DNA from: an uncultured Lactobacillus sp. | GTDB lineage: Bacteria; Bacillota; Bacilli; Lactobacillales; Lactobacillaceae | Assembly: GCA_946487795.1 (NCBI GenBank) | Contig: CAMLUN010000003.1 | Span: 1-58,774, forward strand | Reading direction: 5' to 3' | DNA length: 58,774 nucleotides | In this document: positions 45,443-55,055 of the stretch, in pieces | Layout: each line of letters opens with the position of its first letter | How positions within the stretch are numbered: position 1 is the stretch's first letter | Position numbers and translations under genes: made by a program | Notes under the pieces: generated by a model | Databases searched by the model: none | The model's input: only the letters and a program-made list of their open reading frames with translations | What the model was told of the DNA's origin: nothing

Positions 45443-45931
45443 ATGTCGTTCTTTTGGCTAGTTCTTTTAGCGGTTATTGTTGTTATTCTTATTTACGTTG
45501 CCGTTCATCGCTTATTGATTAACCGCGCAACGCTAATGTTAAAGAATCAGGCCCAATCAGTAACCGACCAGGCAGTAAATGATTGCCTTACTCAGCTAAC
45601 CGGTCACTCTTTTTCATTATCTTCCGAAATTGTTGCAGACGTTTGGGGAAAAGGTGTTTTAGCTTTCGAGTTTCACTTTACTCCGGCACAATATCACCTT
45701 ACACATGATCAGTTTAGTAGGGATGATCTTGAAAAGAAACTAACTGAATATGCTAAGCAAAACCAAATTCAATCCTTTGAGAAAAGTTCAACAGTCTTTA
45801 AAGTAACCGATTGGTGGACGTATGAGAATGTTCTGCATATTGATGTTGCTTATGTCTTAAATGAGGCTACGCGAGAATACATTGCAGATCTTCGGCGGTT
45901 GGATCAGCATGATCAAAAAAGCAGGAAATAG
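45443..45931 (+). CDS. Membrane-anchored protein of unknown function
   Basis: The 162-residue protein has one N-terminal helix (about 2-24, FFWLVLLAVIVVILIYVAV) and a soluble domain of mixed charge. No family is recognised. The start is uncertain: ATG 45443 has only GGGATGAG before it, and an earlier ATG at 45404 would add 13 residues without a clear site. It is divergent from rpoY and convergent with def, with its own terminator. Confidence 0.75.
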   Translation: MSFFWLVLLAVIVVILIYVAVHRLLINRATLMLKNQAQSVTDQAVNDCLTQLTGHSFSLSSEIVADVWGKGVLAFEFHFTPAQYHLTHDQFSRDDLEKKLTEYAKQNQIQSFEKSSTVFKVTDWWTYENVLHIDVAYVLNEATREYIADLRRLDQHDQKSRK

Positions 45932-45950
45932 AGAGCTTTATAACTAAGTT

Positions 45951-45991
45951 AGGCTCCAGTATTCGGTAACTACCGAACGCTGGAGCCTTTT
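45951..45991. terminator. Bidirectional terminator before def
   Basis: GGCTCCAG-TTCGGTA pairs with TACCGAA-CTGGAGCC and TTTT follows, between convergent genes. Confidence 0.85.
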
Positions 45992-45999
45992 AAGTAAGC

Positions 46000-46563
46000 T
46001 TAGCTAATCATGATTGTATCATCAGGGGCCTTAAATGGATCATCATTATTAATATGATCATAGAACAAGACACCATGAAGATGATCGATTTCATGCTGAC
46101 AAACGATTGCTGGGTAATTCTTCAACCGAAGTTGATGAGTTTCACCCTTAACGTCTTGGTAGCGCAAAGTGATGCGGTCGTGACGAGGAACATATCCGGG
46201 AACATCTTTATCAACCGAAAGACAACCTTCACCCTCAGTGAGTGCTCCATATTGCACGGATTCACTAACAATTACTGGGTTAATGATAACATCCTTGAAT
46301 GAAGGCTGATCGTCGTCTTCGTTTAGGGATGGAACCAAAACAGCGGCCATTTGCTTTGAAATGCCGACTTGCGGAGCAGCTAGCCCGACACCAGCACGGA
46401 GTTTATATTTTTTACACAGTTCTGGATCCTGACTTACTTCAAGATATTCCATAGCACGCTTGGCAAATTCTTGATCTTCTTCTGAAAGTGGAAATGTTAC
46501 TTTTGCAGCACGTTTCCGTAAGACAGGGTCACCATCGCGAACAATATCTTTCATTAAATACAC
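46000..46563 (-). CDS. def: Peptide deformylase
   Basis: The 187-residue metalloenzyme removes the formyl group from nascent proteins. The three motifs are [16 protein letters not shown] and HEIDHLHG, with the metal held by one Cys and two His. The long N-terminal region and the insert before motif II make it a type 2 (Gram-positive) deformylase. I prefer the GTG start at 46563, which is 9 nt after GGAGG. An ATG at 46572 touches that site and is unlikely. Confidence 0.95.
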   Translation of the reverse strand: MYLMKDIVRDGDPVLRKRAAKVTFPLSEEDQEFAKRAMEYLEVSQDPELCKKYKLRAGVGLAAPQVGISKQMAAVLVPSLNEDDDQPSFKDVIINPVIVSESVQYGALTEGEGCLSVDKDVPGYVPRHDRITLRYQDVKGETHQLRLKNYPAIVCQHEIDHLHGVLFYDHINNDDPFKAPDDTIMIS

Positions 46564-46772
46564 AATGATCATCCTCCAAATAAAAAACTAATCTACATTA
46601 TTTATCGTTTAAAATTTATTGTTCAAACAAATAGTAGTTTATCACAATCTGAAATTGAATAAAAATAACGGTAAAAACAAAAAAAGGTAAAAAATAAAGT
46701 ATAAACAATCATTTTTGTTGAAAACGTATACAATTTAAGAAAATATTAGTCGAATTAATCAAAATAAGTCTA

Positions 46773-46786
46773 TGAAAGCGCTTGTA
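46773..46786 (+). promoter_or_regulatory. Candidate CcpA (cre) site at the pdh promoter
   Basis: TGAAAGCGCTTGTA keeps the TGAAAGCGCT half of the cre consensus and deviates in the last half. It overlaps the -35 of the pdh promoter, where CcpA binding would repress. A second related site, TAATCGCTTACG, lies at about 46830-46841. Confidence 0.45.
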
Positions 46787-46809
46787 TTATGTTTAAAGAG
46801 CGGTATACT
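46782..46809 (+). promoter_or_regulatory. Promoter of the pdh operon
   Basis: TTGTAT (46782-46787), a 16-nt spacer and TATACT (46804-46809). It lies 69 nt before the pdhA start. Confidence 0.55.
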
Positions 46810-46878
46810 AAATAATGTAAGTAAGGTAAGTAATCGCTTACGATGATGTTAATTGGATTTGGAAAGGGATGTTTTATA

Positions 46879-47985
46879 ATGGCCAATACCAAAGCTGTTG
46901 ACTTTGCAAAGATTAAAGCTGAAGAAGGCGCTCCATATGCAAAGCCTGTTCAAATTCTCGATAATGATGGGAATGTCGTTAACAAGGATTTAATGGCTAA
47001 CTTCAGTGATGATCTGTTAGTTGACTTAATGAAGAAGATGGTTTGGGAACGTGCACTTCACGAACAAACCATGAGTTTCTCCAAGCAAGGTCGTTTAGGA
47101 TTTTATGCCCCAACTTGGGGTGAAGAGGCCTCAGAAATGGGGACCGCGGCTGCATTTAAGAAGAATGACTTCTTATTCCCTGCATATCGTGACTTACCTC
47201 AATTAATTCAACACGGTGCAACTGTTGCTCAAATGTACCTTTGGTCAAAGGGTTACCTCAAAGGTAACATGTTCGACGCTCGTGCATTACGTCCACAAAT
47301 TATCATTGGTGCCCAAATGGTTGAAATGGCCGGTGGTGCTCTTGGTATTAAGAAGAACGGTGAAAAGGATGCCGTTGCTTATGCTTATACCGGTGAAGGT
47401 GGTTCATCACAAGGTGACACCTACGAAGGGATGAACTTTGCTGGTGCATTCCAAGCTCCTGCCGTATTCATTATTCAAAACAACGGCTGGGCAATTTCAT
47501 TCCCACGGAAGCTTCAAACCTATGCTCAAACCATTGCTCAAAAGGGTGTTGCGGCTGGTATTCCAGGTGTTCAAGTTGACGGAATGGATGTCTTGGCATG
47601 TTATGAAGTTGCTAAGGAAGCTCGTGAATTCGCTGCAGCTGGCAATGGTCCAGTATTAATTGAAACCTTAACATACCGGTTCGGTGCTCACAGTTCTGCT
47701 GGTGACGATCCTAGTCGTTACCGTACCAACGAAGAAGAAAAGCCATGGTTCGACAAGGATCCATTGATTCGGCTTCGTAAGTACTTGACTAAGAAGGGCC
47801 TCTGGTCTGAAGACGAAGAAAACAAGTATGCTGATGAATGCAAGGAAGACTTCAAGAAGGCTATGAAGGAAGCTGACTCTGTAGAACCAGAAAAGGTTAC
47901 AGACATGCTTAAGCGGACCTTCGAAGTTCCAACCCCAGATATCAAAGAACAAATTAAGAAGTACGAAGCAAAGGAGTCGAAGTAA
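46879..47985 (+). CDS. pdhA: Pyruvate dehydrogenase E1 component, alpha subunit
   Basis: The 368-residue ThDP-binding subunit decarboxylates pyruvate with the beta subunit. The thiamine-diphosphate motif runs from residues 172-174 (Gly-Glu-Gly, where GDG is usual) to Asn201-Asn202. The phosphorylation-loop region YRFGAHSSAGDDPSRYR is present. ATG 46879 has GGAAAGGGATG upstream; an ATG at 46843 has none. It is first in pdhABCD. Codon use in this operon looks strongly biased, as in highly expressed genes. Confidence 0.95.
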   Translation: MANTKAVDFAKIKAEEGAPYAKPVQILDNDGNVVNKDLMANFSDDLLVDLMKKMVWERALHEQTMSFSKQGRLGFYAPTWGEEASEMGTAAAFKKNDFLFPAYRDLPQLIQHGATVAQMYLWSKGYLKGNMFDARALRPQIIIGAQMVEMAGGALGIKKNGEKDAVAYAYTGEGGSSQGDTYEGMNFAGAFQAPAVFIIQNNGWAISFPRKLQTYAQTIAQKGVAAGIPGVQVDGMDVLACYEVAKEAREFAAAGNGPVLIETLTYRFGAHSSAGDDPSRYRTNEEEKPWFDKDPLIRLRKYLTKKGLWSEDEENKYADECKEDFKKAMKEADSVEPEKVTDMLKRTFEVPTPDIKEQIKKYEAKESK

Positions 47986-47987
47986 TC

Positions 47988-48965
47988 ATGGCTAAAAAGA
48001 CTTATATCAAAGCTATTACTGAAGGTATTGACATTGCTTTGTCTGAAGATCCAAAGACATTGGTCTTCGGTGAAGATGTTGGTAAAAACGGTGGTGTCTT
48101 CCGTGCTACTAACGGCTTGCAAGAAAAGTACGGTAAGGACCGTGTATTTAGTACACCATTAGCTGAATCTGGTATTTTAGGTCTGTCAATTGGTTTAGCC
48201 GCTACTGGTTGGCGTCCAGTTCCAGAAATTCAATTTATGGGCTTCACTTTTGAAGCAATGGACTCAATTGCTGGACAAATGTCACGTGTACGTTTCCAAT
48301 ATGATGGTACTAAGAACATGCCAATCACTATCCGTACTCCATACGGTGGTGGTACTCATACTGCTGAATTGCACGGGGATGATCTTGAAAACTTCTTCGT
48401 AGGTATTCCAGGTCTTCGTGTTGTTACACCAAGTTCAGCTTATGACGCTAAGGGACTTGTTATTTCCGCTATTGAAAATAATGACCCAGTTCTCTTCCTT
48501 GAAAACCTTCGTCTCTACCGTTCAGTTAAGGGCGAAGTTCCTGATGACAAGTACACTGTTCCTTTGGACAAGGCAAATGTCGTTGAAGAAGGTAACGATG
48601 TAACAATCATTGCTTATGGTGGTGAAGTTTCAGAAGCTCAAAAGGCTGCTAAGAAGCTTGCTAAGAAGAATATCTCAGCAGAAATTATCGATCTCCGTTC
48701 ACTTTACCCACTTGACACAGACACTATCTTTGAATCTATCAAGAAGACTCACCATGTAGTAATCGTTCAAGAAGCACAAAAGATGGCCGGTGTCGGTGCA
48801 CAAGTAGCTTCTGCTATTTCAGAAGGTGCCATCATGTACTTGGATGCTCCAGTTATTCGTGTAGCTGCTCCAAACTCTGTTTACCCATTCCCACAAGCAG
48901 AAAATGTATGGCTTCCTGGTGCTGATGACATTGAAGATGCCGCAACACAAGCTGTTAATTATTAA
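47988..48965 (+). CDS. pdhB: Pyruvate dehydrogenase E1 component, beta subunit
   Basis: The 325-residue subunit completes the E1 active site and binds the ThDP aminopyrimidine. The conserved FGEDVGKNGGVFRAT and the PLAESGILG, PYGGGTHTAELH and C-terminal transketolase-like domain (from about 200) are complete. It begins 2 nt after the pdhA stop with GGAG in the pdhA end, so it is coupled. Confidence 0.96.
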   Translation: MAKKTYIKAITEGIDIALSEDPKTLVFGEDVGKNGGVFRATNGLQEKYGKDRVFSTPLAESGILGLSIGLAATGWRPVPEIQFMGFTFEAMDSIAGQMSRVRFQYDGTKNMPITIRTPYGGGTHTAELHGDDLENFFVGIPGLRVVTPSSAYDAKGLVISAIENNDPVLFLENLRLYRSVKGEVPDDKYTVPLDKANVVEEGNDVTIIAYGGEVSEAQKAAKKLAKKNISAEIIDLRSLYPLDTDTIFESIKKTHHVVIVQEAQKMAGVGAQVASAISEGAIMYLDAPVIRVAAPNSVYPFPQAENVWLPGADDIEDAATQAVNY

Positions 48966-49009
48966 TCGCGGTGCACACACCACTGATTAAGAAAGGAAGT
49001 TAAATCGAT

Positions 49010-50362
49010 ATGGCTTATAAATTTAGACTACCTGAAATGGGTGAAGGTTTGACTGAAGGGGACATCGCTTCTTTCTTAGTTAAGGAAGGCGACCAAGTCA
49101 AAGATGGTGACCCATTAGTAGAAATTCAAACTGATAAATCAACTACCCAACTTGTTTCTCCTGTTGCCGGGACAATTAAGAAGATCGAAGCAAAGGAAGA
49201 CGATCATGTTGAAAAGGGTAATGACCTTGTATTGATCGATGATGGCAAGGATGGCGTAAGCACAAACGTTGAAGATGAAGACGCTGAAGATGCCGATGAC
49301 AGTGCTGACGACACTGCTGCTGAAGAATCAAGTGCTCCAGTTGAAAGTGAAGCACCAGCTGCTTCTAGTGCACCTGCACCTGCTCCAAAGCAAGGCGGAG
49401 TAGCACCATTAGCTGAACCTAACAAGCTTGTTATGGCAATGCCATCTGTACGTCAATATGCTCGTGACAAGGGCGTTGACATTTCATTGGTACAACCAAG
49501 TGGTAATCACGGTCAAGTATTAAAAGAAGATATTGATAACTTCAATGGTGCTGCTGCCTCCGCTCCTGCTGCCTCCGCTCCTGCTGCCAATGCTACCGTT
49601 GCTGCTAGTGCACCTGCTGCAGGTAATACTATCAAGCCTTATGAAGGTGCTGGCAAGGATGCTGAAACCCGTGAACCATTGTCCAAGATGCGTCAAATCA
49701 TCGCTAAGAACATGCGTGAATCTGCTGACATTAGCCCAATGGTAACTGTATTCGCTAACGCAGAAGTTTCTAAGATGATGGCTAACCGGAAGAAGTACAA
49801 GCCTGTAGCAGCTGATCAAGGAATTCACCTAACATTCTTACCTTATGTTGTTAAGGCTTTGATTGCGATGATGAAGAAGTACCCAGAATTCAACAGTTCA
49901 ATTGATGACAGTACTCAAGAACTTGTTCAAAAGCACTACTACAACATTGGTATTGCTACAAGTACTGACCACGGTCTTTACAACCCTAACATTAAGAATG
50001 CTGATTCAAAGAGTATGTTTGAAATCGCTAAGGAAATTTCAGATAATGCTGAAGCTGCTGAAGAAAACAAACTTAGCCCAGAAAGTATGGTTCATGGCTG
50101 CATGACTATTTCTAACATTGGCTCAATGCGTGGTGGATGGTTCACACCAATCATCAATCAACCAGAAGTAGCTATTCTTGGTATGGGTACAATTGCAACT
50201 GAACCAGTTGTTAACGCAGATGGTGAAATTGTCGTTGGTCACAACATGAAGTTGTCATTAACCGTTGATCACCGTTTGATTGATGGTGCCCTTGCTACAG
50301 AAGCTTTGAACTACTTGAAGAAGCTCCTTGAAGATCCTGAATTATTGATGATGGAGGGCTAA
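49010..50362 (+). CDS. pdhC: Dihydrolipoamide acetyltransferase (E2 of pyruvate dehydrogenase)
   Basis: The 450-residue core enzyme moves acetyl groups to CoA. One lipoyl domain (1-80) carries the lipoyl Lys43 in TDKST. An acidic, Ala/Pro/Ser linker leads to the E3-binding domain (about 140-180), a second Ala/Pro linker and the catalytic domain (about 220-450). The active-site motif has His421 and Asp425 (DHRLIDGA). Two short Ala-Pro-Ala-Ala-Ser repeats occur in the second linker. It lies in the operon pdhABCD. Confidence 0.96.
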   Translation: MAYKFRLPEMGEGLTEGDIASFLVKEGDQVKDGDPLVEIQTDKSTTQLVSPVAGTIKKIEAKEDDHVEKGNDLVLIDDGKDGVSTNVEDEDAEDADDSADDTAAEESSAPVESEAPAASSAPAPAPKQGGVAPLAEPNKLVMAMPSVRQYARDKGVDISLVQPSGNHGQVLKEDIDNFNGAAASAPAASAPAANATVAASAPAAGNTIKPYEGAGKDAETREPLSKMRQIIAKNMRESADISPMVTVFANAEVSKMMANRKKYKPVAADQGIHLTFLPYVVKALIAMMKKYPEFNSSIDDSTQELVQKHYYNIGIATSTDHGLYNPNIKNADSKSMFEIAKEISDNAEAAEENKLSPESMVHGCMTISNIGSMRGGWFTPIINQPEVAILGMGTIATEPVVNADGEIVVGHNMKLSLTVDHRLIDGALATEALNYLKKLLEDPELLMMEG

Positions 50363-50367
50363 TTAGT

Positions 50368-51795
50368 ATGGCTGATGTTGAACAAAAAGATACTGTTATT
50401 GTAGGTGGAGGTCCTGGTGGTTACGTTGCCGCTATTCGTGCCTCAGAATTAGGTCAAAAGGTTACCTTGATTGAAAAGGGTGAACCAGGACTTGGTGGTG
50501 TATGTCTTAATGTTGGTTGTGTTCCATCAAAGGCTTTAATTGCTGCTGGTCACCGTTTGCAACAAGCTAAGGATTCTTCAACATACGGAATCTCAAAGAC
50601 TGATGCTTCAATCGACTTTGCAAAGACTCAAGATTGGAAGCAACACAAGGTTGTTGACCGGATGACCCGTGGTGTTGAGATGCTCTTAAAGAAGCATAAG
50701 GTTGAAATCATTGATGGTGAAGCTGTAATGGACAGTGACTCACAACTTCGGGTTATGAAGACTGGTCCTAAACAATTCATGGACAATGACAACGGCCGGG
50801 TAATTAAGTGGAACAACTTAATTCTTGCTACTGGTTCACGTCCAGTTGAAATTAAGGGCTTCAAGTTTGAAGGTCGGGTTATTGACTCTACTGGTGGCTT
50901 GAACCTTCCTGAAGTTCCAAAAGAATTCGTTGTTATCGGTGGTGGTTACATCGGTACTGAATTAGCTGGTGCATATGCTGACCTTGGTTCACACGTAACA
51001 ATTCTTGAAGGAACCGGTTCAATTTTGAATGGCTTTGACAAAGATATGGTTAAAGTTGTTGAAAAGAACTTGAAGAAGAAGGGCATTGACATTGTTACAA
51101 ACGCAATGGCAAAGAGTTCTTCACAGGATGACAAGAGCGTTACTGTTAACTATGAAGTAGACGGTAAGGAACAATCATTAACTGCTGACTACTGCATGGT
51201 TTCAGTAGGCCGGAAGCCAAACACTGATAACTTTGGTCTTGAAATGACCAGTGTTAAGTTGGATGACCATGGTAAGGTTGTTGTTGATAAGCAAGGTAAG
51301 ACCTCAGTTGATCATATCTATGCTATTGGTGACATTGTTCCAGGTCCCGCTTTGGCACACAAGGCATTCTTCGAAGGAAAGACTGCTGCTGGTGCAATTG
51401 CTGGTAAGAATACTGCTAATGATTGGGTTGGTGTTCCTGCAGTTTGCTTTGCAGACCCAGAATTGGCTGAAGTTGGTATGAACGCTGACCAAGCTAAGGA
51501 AAAGGGAATCGAAGTTGCTACAGCACAATTCCCATTTGCCGGTAATGCACGTGCCGTTTCACTTGATGAACCAGAAGGATTTGTTCGTTTTATCTACACG
51601 AAGGACAAGAAGAACGTTGTTGGTGCACAAGTAGTTGGCCCAGAAGCAAGTACTTTAGCTGGGGAACTTTCATTAATTGTTAACTGTGGAATGAACGTTG
51701 AAGATGTTGCTTTGACAATTCACCCACACCCAACTTTGAATGAACCAATTCAAGAAGCAGCTGATGTTGCTCTTGGCTTCCCAACTCACATTTAG
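50368..51795 (+). CDS. pdhD: Dihydrolipoyl dehydrogenase (E3)
   Basis: The 475-residue flavoenzyme reoxidises the lipoyl group and makes NADH. The FAD loop GGGPGGY is at 13-19. The redox disulfide is Cys46-Cys51 (CLNVGC). The NAD domain (IGGGYIGTELAG) follows, and HPHPTLNE near the C-terminus has the active-site His. It is the last gene of the operon, 5 nt after pdhC, followed by a terminator. Confidence 0.97.
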   Translation: MADVEQKDTVIVGGGPGGYVAAIRASELGQKVTLIEKGEPGLGGVCLNVGCVPSKALIAAGHRLQQAKDSSTYGISKTDASIDFAKTQDWKQHKVVDRMTRGVEMLLKKHKVEIIDGEAVMDSDSQLRVMKTGPKQFMDNDNGRVIKWNNLILATGSRPVEIKGFKFEGRVIDSTGGLNLPEVPKEFVVIGGGYIGTELAGAYADLGSHVTILEGTGSILNGFDKDMVKVVEKNLKKKGIDIVTNAMAKSSSQDDKSVTVNYEVDGKEQSLTADYCMVSVGRKPNTDNFGLEMTSVKLDDHGKVVVDKQGKTSVDHIYAIGDIVPGPALAHKAFFEGKTAAGAIAGKNTANDWVGVPAVCFADPELAEVGMNADQAKEKGIEVATAQFPFAGNARAVSLDEPEGFVRFIYTKDKKNVVGAQVVGPEASTLAGELSLIVNCGMNVEDVALTIHPHPTLNEPIQEAADVALGFPTHI

Positions 51796-51821
51796 AATGT
51801 CGAAAAACATCCATAATCCTC

Positions 51822-51853
51822 AAAACACGCTATCATTTTGGTAGCGTGTTTTG
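51822..51853 (+). terminator. Terminator of the pdh operon
   Basis: AAAACACGCTA pairs perfectly with TAGCGTGTTTT across a 9-nt loop. Confidence 0.85.
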
Positions 51854-51914
51854 TGGGTTTAAAGCTAAAATGGTAGTAGCTAACGATATTAATGAAGAGG
51901 GGTGTGATGGTTAA

Positions 51915-52211
51915 ATGGCAACTAAGGAGAATAGTTATTCTTACCCGATTGATCCTGATTGGACAAATGATGAAATGAAAGAAGTAATTGGGATGTTTCG
52001 GGTGGTAGAAGATGCATACGAAGTTGGAGTTGAGCGGCAAGCAGTTATCGACCAATACAAGAAATTTAAACAAGTAGCAAACTCAAAGGCGTATGAAAAG
52101 CAGCTAGGAAAACGCTTTGAGGATGTTTCTGGCTATTCTTTATATAAGGTAATGCAGGTAGCAAAAGAAAAAACGGCTGGGAAGATACGGGTGAATCAGG
52201 ATGGTAAATAG
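51915..52211 (+). CDS. UPF0223 family protein
   Basis: The 98-residue all-helical protein has the family pattern YSYPIDPDWTNDEM at the start and YKKFK-x-V-x-NSKAYEKQLGK in the middle. Function is unknown. It overlaps the next gene by 11 bases, so the two are translated from one message. The same pairing (UPF0223 with an inositol monophosphatase) occurs in Bacillus. Confidence 0.9.
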   Translation: MATKENSYSYPIDPDWTNDEMKEVIGMFRVVEDAYEVGVERQAVIDQYKKFKQVANSKAYEKQLGKRFEDVSGYSLYKVMQVAKEKTAGKIRVNQDGK

Positions 52212-52986
52212 TGAAACACTAGAAAGGTTTGATCAAAAAGTTCAGGAGCTTTTGTGGAGTGCTCGAAAGCAGACAATTGAGCTAATGAATACACCGCTTA
52301 AGGTTGATACCAAGTCGTCAGCTAATGATTTGGTGACCAATGTTGACCGCCAGAATGAACAATTGATTAGGAAACGTCTTTTAGAAATTGACCCATCAGC
52401 ACGAATTGTGGGAGAGGAAGAGAGTTTTAATCATAAGATCGATCCTGATCTGAATGGCAACGTCTGGATTATTGACCCAATAGATGGAACATTAAACTTT
52501 GTTAAACAACGGGATCATTTTGCCATTATGGTAGCCTTATATTGTGATGGGGTACCAACTTTAGGCTACATTATGGATGTGATGAATAAGCGCTTATACC
52601 ATGCTTGGCGAGGACATGGAGCATATGTCAACAAACTGCGATTAAAGGAACCAGCCAATTCTTCGTTAGCAGATAGTTTAATCGCAATTAATGGCTGGCA
52701 ATTAATTAAAAATCATTGTCATCAACAAGAAATTGCTCAGCAGGCTGCTGGACTAAGAATGTATGGCAGTGCAGGAATTGAAATAATTCACGTTTTAAAT
52801 GGCCAATTAGGTGGGTATACGTCAAGGTTAAAGCCGTGGGATATTGCTGCCGGAATGGTAATTGCAGAAGAACTTGGTTTGCTAGTGAAAACAATTGACG
52901 ACCAACCGCTTAATGTGCTATCATCAAACACTGTATTAGTAGCAACGAAAAAAGTTTGTCAGGATATCTGGCAGATTACTAAATAG
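52201..52986 (+). CDS. Inositol monophosphatase family protein
   Basis: The 261-residue metal-dependent phosphatase has the family signatures WIIDPIDGTLNFV and KPWDIAAGMVIAEE and the acidic GEEES segment for metals. Substrates of Firmicute members may include inositol phosphates, NADP or sugar phosphates, so none is assigned. The start ATG lies inside the end of the UPF0223 gene. Confidence 0.92.
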   Translation: MVNSETLERFDQKVQELLWSARKQTIELMNTPLKVDTKSSANDLVTNVDRQNEQLIRKRLLEIDPSARIVGEEESFNHKIDPDLNGNVWIIDPIDGTLNFVKQRDHFAIMVALYCDGVPTLGYIMDVMNKRLYHAWRGHGAYVNKLRLKEPANSSLADSLIAINGWQLIKNHCHQQEIAQQAAGLRMYGSAGIEIIHVLNGQLGGYTSRLKPWDIAAGMVIAEELGLLVKTIDDQPLNVLSSNTVLVATKKVCQDIWQITK

Positions 52987-52993
52987 TTGTCGA

Positions 52994-53022
52994 AGCTGTG
53001 ACTAATTTGTCGCAGTTTTTTT
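52994..53022 (+). terminator. Terminator before typA
   Basis: AGCTGTGAC pairs with GTCGCAGT (G-U pairs) and seven T follow. Confidence 0.7.
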
Positions 53023-53093
53023 ATGAAATCACTCGCGGGACAGTGTATACTGAACTTGTTAGAGTAGAGTTAAGATGAAAGGAAGATTGAATC

Positions 53094-54938
53094 TTGAAAT
53101 CTCGTGACGACATTCGGAACATTGCGATTATTGCCCACGTTGACCACGGTAAGACTACCCTAGTTAACGAAATGCTTAAACAATCAGATACCTTGCCAGA
53201 ACACTTCTCCATTGAAGATCGGGCAATGGATACTAACGCTATTGAACGTGAACGTGGTATTACCATCTTGTCAAAGAACACTGCTGTTAAATATGGTAAG
53301 TACCAAATTAACATCCTTGATACTCCAGGACACGCTGACTTCGGTGGTGAAGTTGAACGGGTTATGAAGATGGTTGATGGTGTCCTTTTGGTTGTTGATG
53401 CCTTTGAAGGAACCATGCCTCAGACACGGTTCGTTTTGAAGAAGGCTCTTGAACAACACCTTACACCAATTGTTGTTATTAACAAGGTTGACCGTAAAGG
53501 TGCCCGTCCTGAAGAAGTTGTTGACGAAGTTCTTGATCTCTTTATTGAATTAGGGGCTGATGAAGATCAACTTGACTTCCCTGTTGTTTACACTTCAGCA
53601 ATGAACGGTACTTCAAGTTATGATTCTGACATTTCTACTCAAGAACATACTATGAAGCCATTGTTTGATACCATTATTAAGACTATTCCTGCACCAATTG
53701 ATAACTCTGATGAACCTCTTCAATTCCAAGTTGCTATCTTGGATTACAATGACTTCGTTGGTCGGATTGGTATTGGTCGGGTCTTCCGTGGCAAGATCAA
53801 GGTTGGCGATAATGTTACCTTAATGAAGCTTGACGGCTCAAAGAAGAATTTCCGGGTTACTAAGTTATTCGGTTTCTTCGGGTTGAAGCGGTTGGAAATT
53901 AAGGAAGCTGAAGCAGGTGACTTGATCGCTGTTTCAGGAATGGAAGACATTAACGTTGGTGAAACCGTAACTGATCCAGAACATCCAGAAGCAATTACAC
54001 CATTGCGGATTGATCCACCGACATTACGGATGACTTTCCGGACTAATGATTCACCATTTGCTGGTCGTGAAGGTAAGTTTGTTACTGCTCGTCAACTTGA
54101 AGACCGGTTGAAGCGTGAAATGCAGACTGATGTTTCATTAAAGGTTGAAGATACGGATGACCCAGGTGCTTGGACTGTTTCAGGTCGTGGTGAATTGCAC
54201 CTTTCAATTTTAATTGAAACATTGCGGCGTGAAGGTTTTGAACTATCAGTATCACGTCCAGAAGTTATCTATCGTGAAATTGATGGCGTAATGTGCGAAC
54301 CATTCGAAGAAGTTCAAATTGATACTCCAGACGAATACACTGGTTCAGTTATTGATAGCCTTTCTAAGCGGAAGGGTGAAATGAAGAATATGGAACCAGG
54401 TGAGAATGGTCAAACCCGGTTGATCTTCTTAGCACCATCACGTGGATTAATTGGTTACTCAACCGAATTTATGACAATGACCCGTGGTTACGGAATCATG
54501 AGTCACACCTTTGAAAAGTATGCTCCAGTTATTAAGAACTGGAACCCTGGTCGGCAAAAGGGTACTCTTGTTTCCATGAATGCTGGTAAGGCAACTACTT
54601 ACGCCATGATGGGAATTGAAAGTCGTGGACAATTATTGATTGATCCAGGTACTGAAGTTTACGAAGGAATGATCGTTGGTGAAAACAGCCGTGAAAATGA
54701 TATTACGGTTAACATCACCAAGGGTAAGAACTTGACTAACGTTCGTGCTGCTGGTTCTGATGAAATGGCCCACATCAAGACGCCTACTCACTTCTCACTT
54801 GAAGAATCACTTGAATTCTTGAATGAAGATGAATATTGTGAGGTTACTCCAGAAAATATTCGTCTGCGGAAGAAGATCTTGAATACCAATGCCCGTGAAA
54901 AGGAAGCTAAGCGTCGTCGTGCTGCTTCACGGAAGTAA
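53094..54938 (+). CDS. typA: Ribosome-associated GTPase TypA/BipA
   Basis: The 614-residue translational GTPase aids 50S assembly and growth under stress or cold. The G1 loop AHVDHGKTT is at 14-22. DTPGHADF is G3 and NKVDR is G4. Domain II, the EF-G-like domain and the TypA-specific C-terminal domain (SRGLIGYSTEFMT) follow. The start is TTG with AAGGAAG 8-9 nt upstream; no ATG alternative is near. It is a single gene. Confidence 0.97.
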   Translation: MKSRDDIRNIAIIAHVDHGKTTLVNEMLKQSDTLPEHFSIEDRAMDTNAIERERGITILSKNTAVKYGKYQINILDTPGHADFGGEVERVMKMVDGVLLVVDAFEGTMPQTRFVLKKALEQHLTPIVVINKVDRKGARPEEVVDEVLDLFIELGADEDQLDFPVVYTSAMNGTSSYDSDISTQEHTMKPLFDTIIKTIPAPIDNSDEPLQFQVAILDYNDFVGRIGIGRVFRGKIKVGDNVTLMKLDGSKKNFRVTKLFGFFGLKRLEIKEAEAGDLIAVSGMEDINVGETVTDPEHPEAITPLRIDPPTLRMTFRTNDSPFAGREGKFVTARQLEDRLKREMQTDVSLKVEDTDDPGAWTVSGRGELHLSILIETLRREGFELSVSRPEVIYREIDGVMCEPFEEVQIDTPDEYTGSVIDSLSKRKGEMKNMEPGENGQTRLIFLAPSRGLIGYSTEFMTMTRGYGIMSHTFEKYAPVIKNWNPGRQKGTLVSMNAGKATTYAMMGIESRGQLLIDPGTEVYEGMIVGENSRENDITVNITKGKNLTNVRAAGSDEMAHIKTPTHFSLEESLEFLNEDEYCEVTPENIRLRKKILNTNAREKEAKRRRAASRK

Positions 54939-54956
54939 TTAATAATATTATTTTAA

Positions 54957-55010
54957 GAATAGTGCTGCGGATGGTGGTCTTTACATCATCTTCAGGACTA
55001 TTTTTCTTTT
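54957..55010 (+). terminator. Terminator of typA
   Basis: AATAGTGCTG...GATG pairs with CATC...CAGGACTATT, broken by small loops, and T-rich sequence follows. Confidence 0.65.
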
Positions 55011-55055
55011 TGGTGTATAATAAAAGAGAATTTTTTCAATTAGGTAGGTGCAATA

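Noticed and set aside
47718..48122. 134-codon minus-strand frame over pdhA-pdhB
   Set aside because: It is a shadow of the two biased pdh genes. Its Ser/Phe-rich product is typical for the reverse of highly expressed coding sequence.
49550..49600. Tandem DNA repeat in pdhC
   Set aside because: The short repeated GCTGCCTCCGCTCCT unit encodes an Ala-Pro-Ser linker between E2 domains, which is common in this family and needs no other explanation.
51792..52073. 93-codon minus-strand frame over UPF0223
   Set aside because: It overlaps the pdh terminator and the conserved UPF0223 gene and has no ribosome site.
53046..53051. TATACT as a typA promoter -10
   Set aside because: No acceptable -35 lies 15-19 nt upstream and no TGn element is present, so I did not list it as a promoter.
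53021..53416. 131-codon minus-strand frame over the typA start
   Set aside because: It is a shadow of typA, which has complete GTPase motifs in the plus frame.
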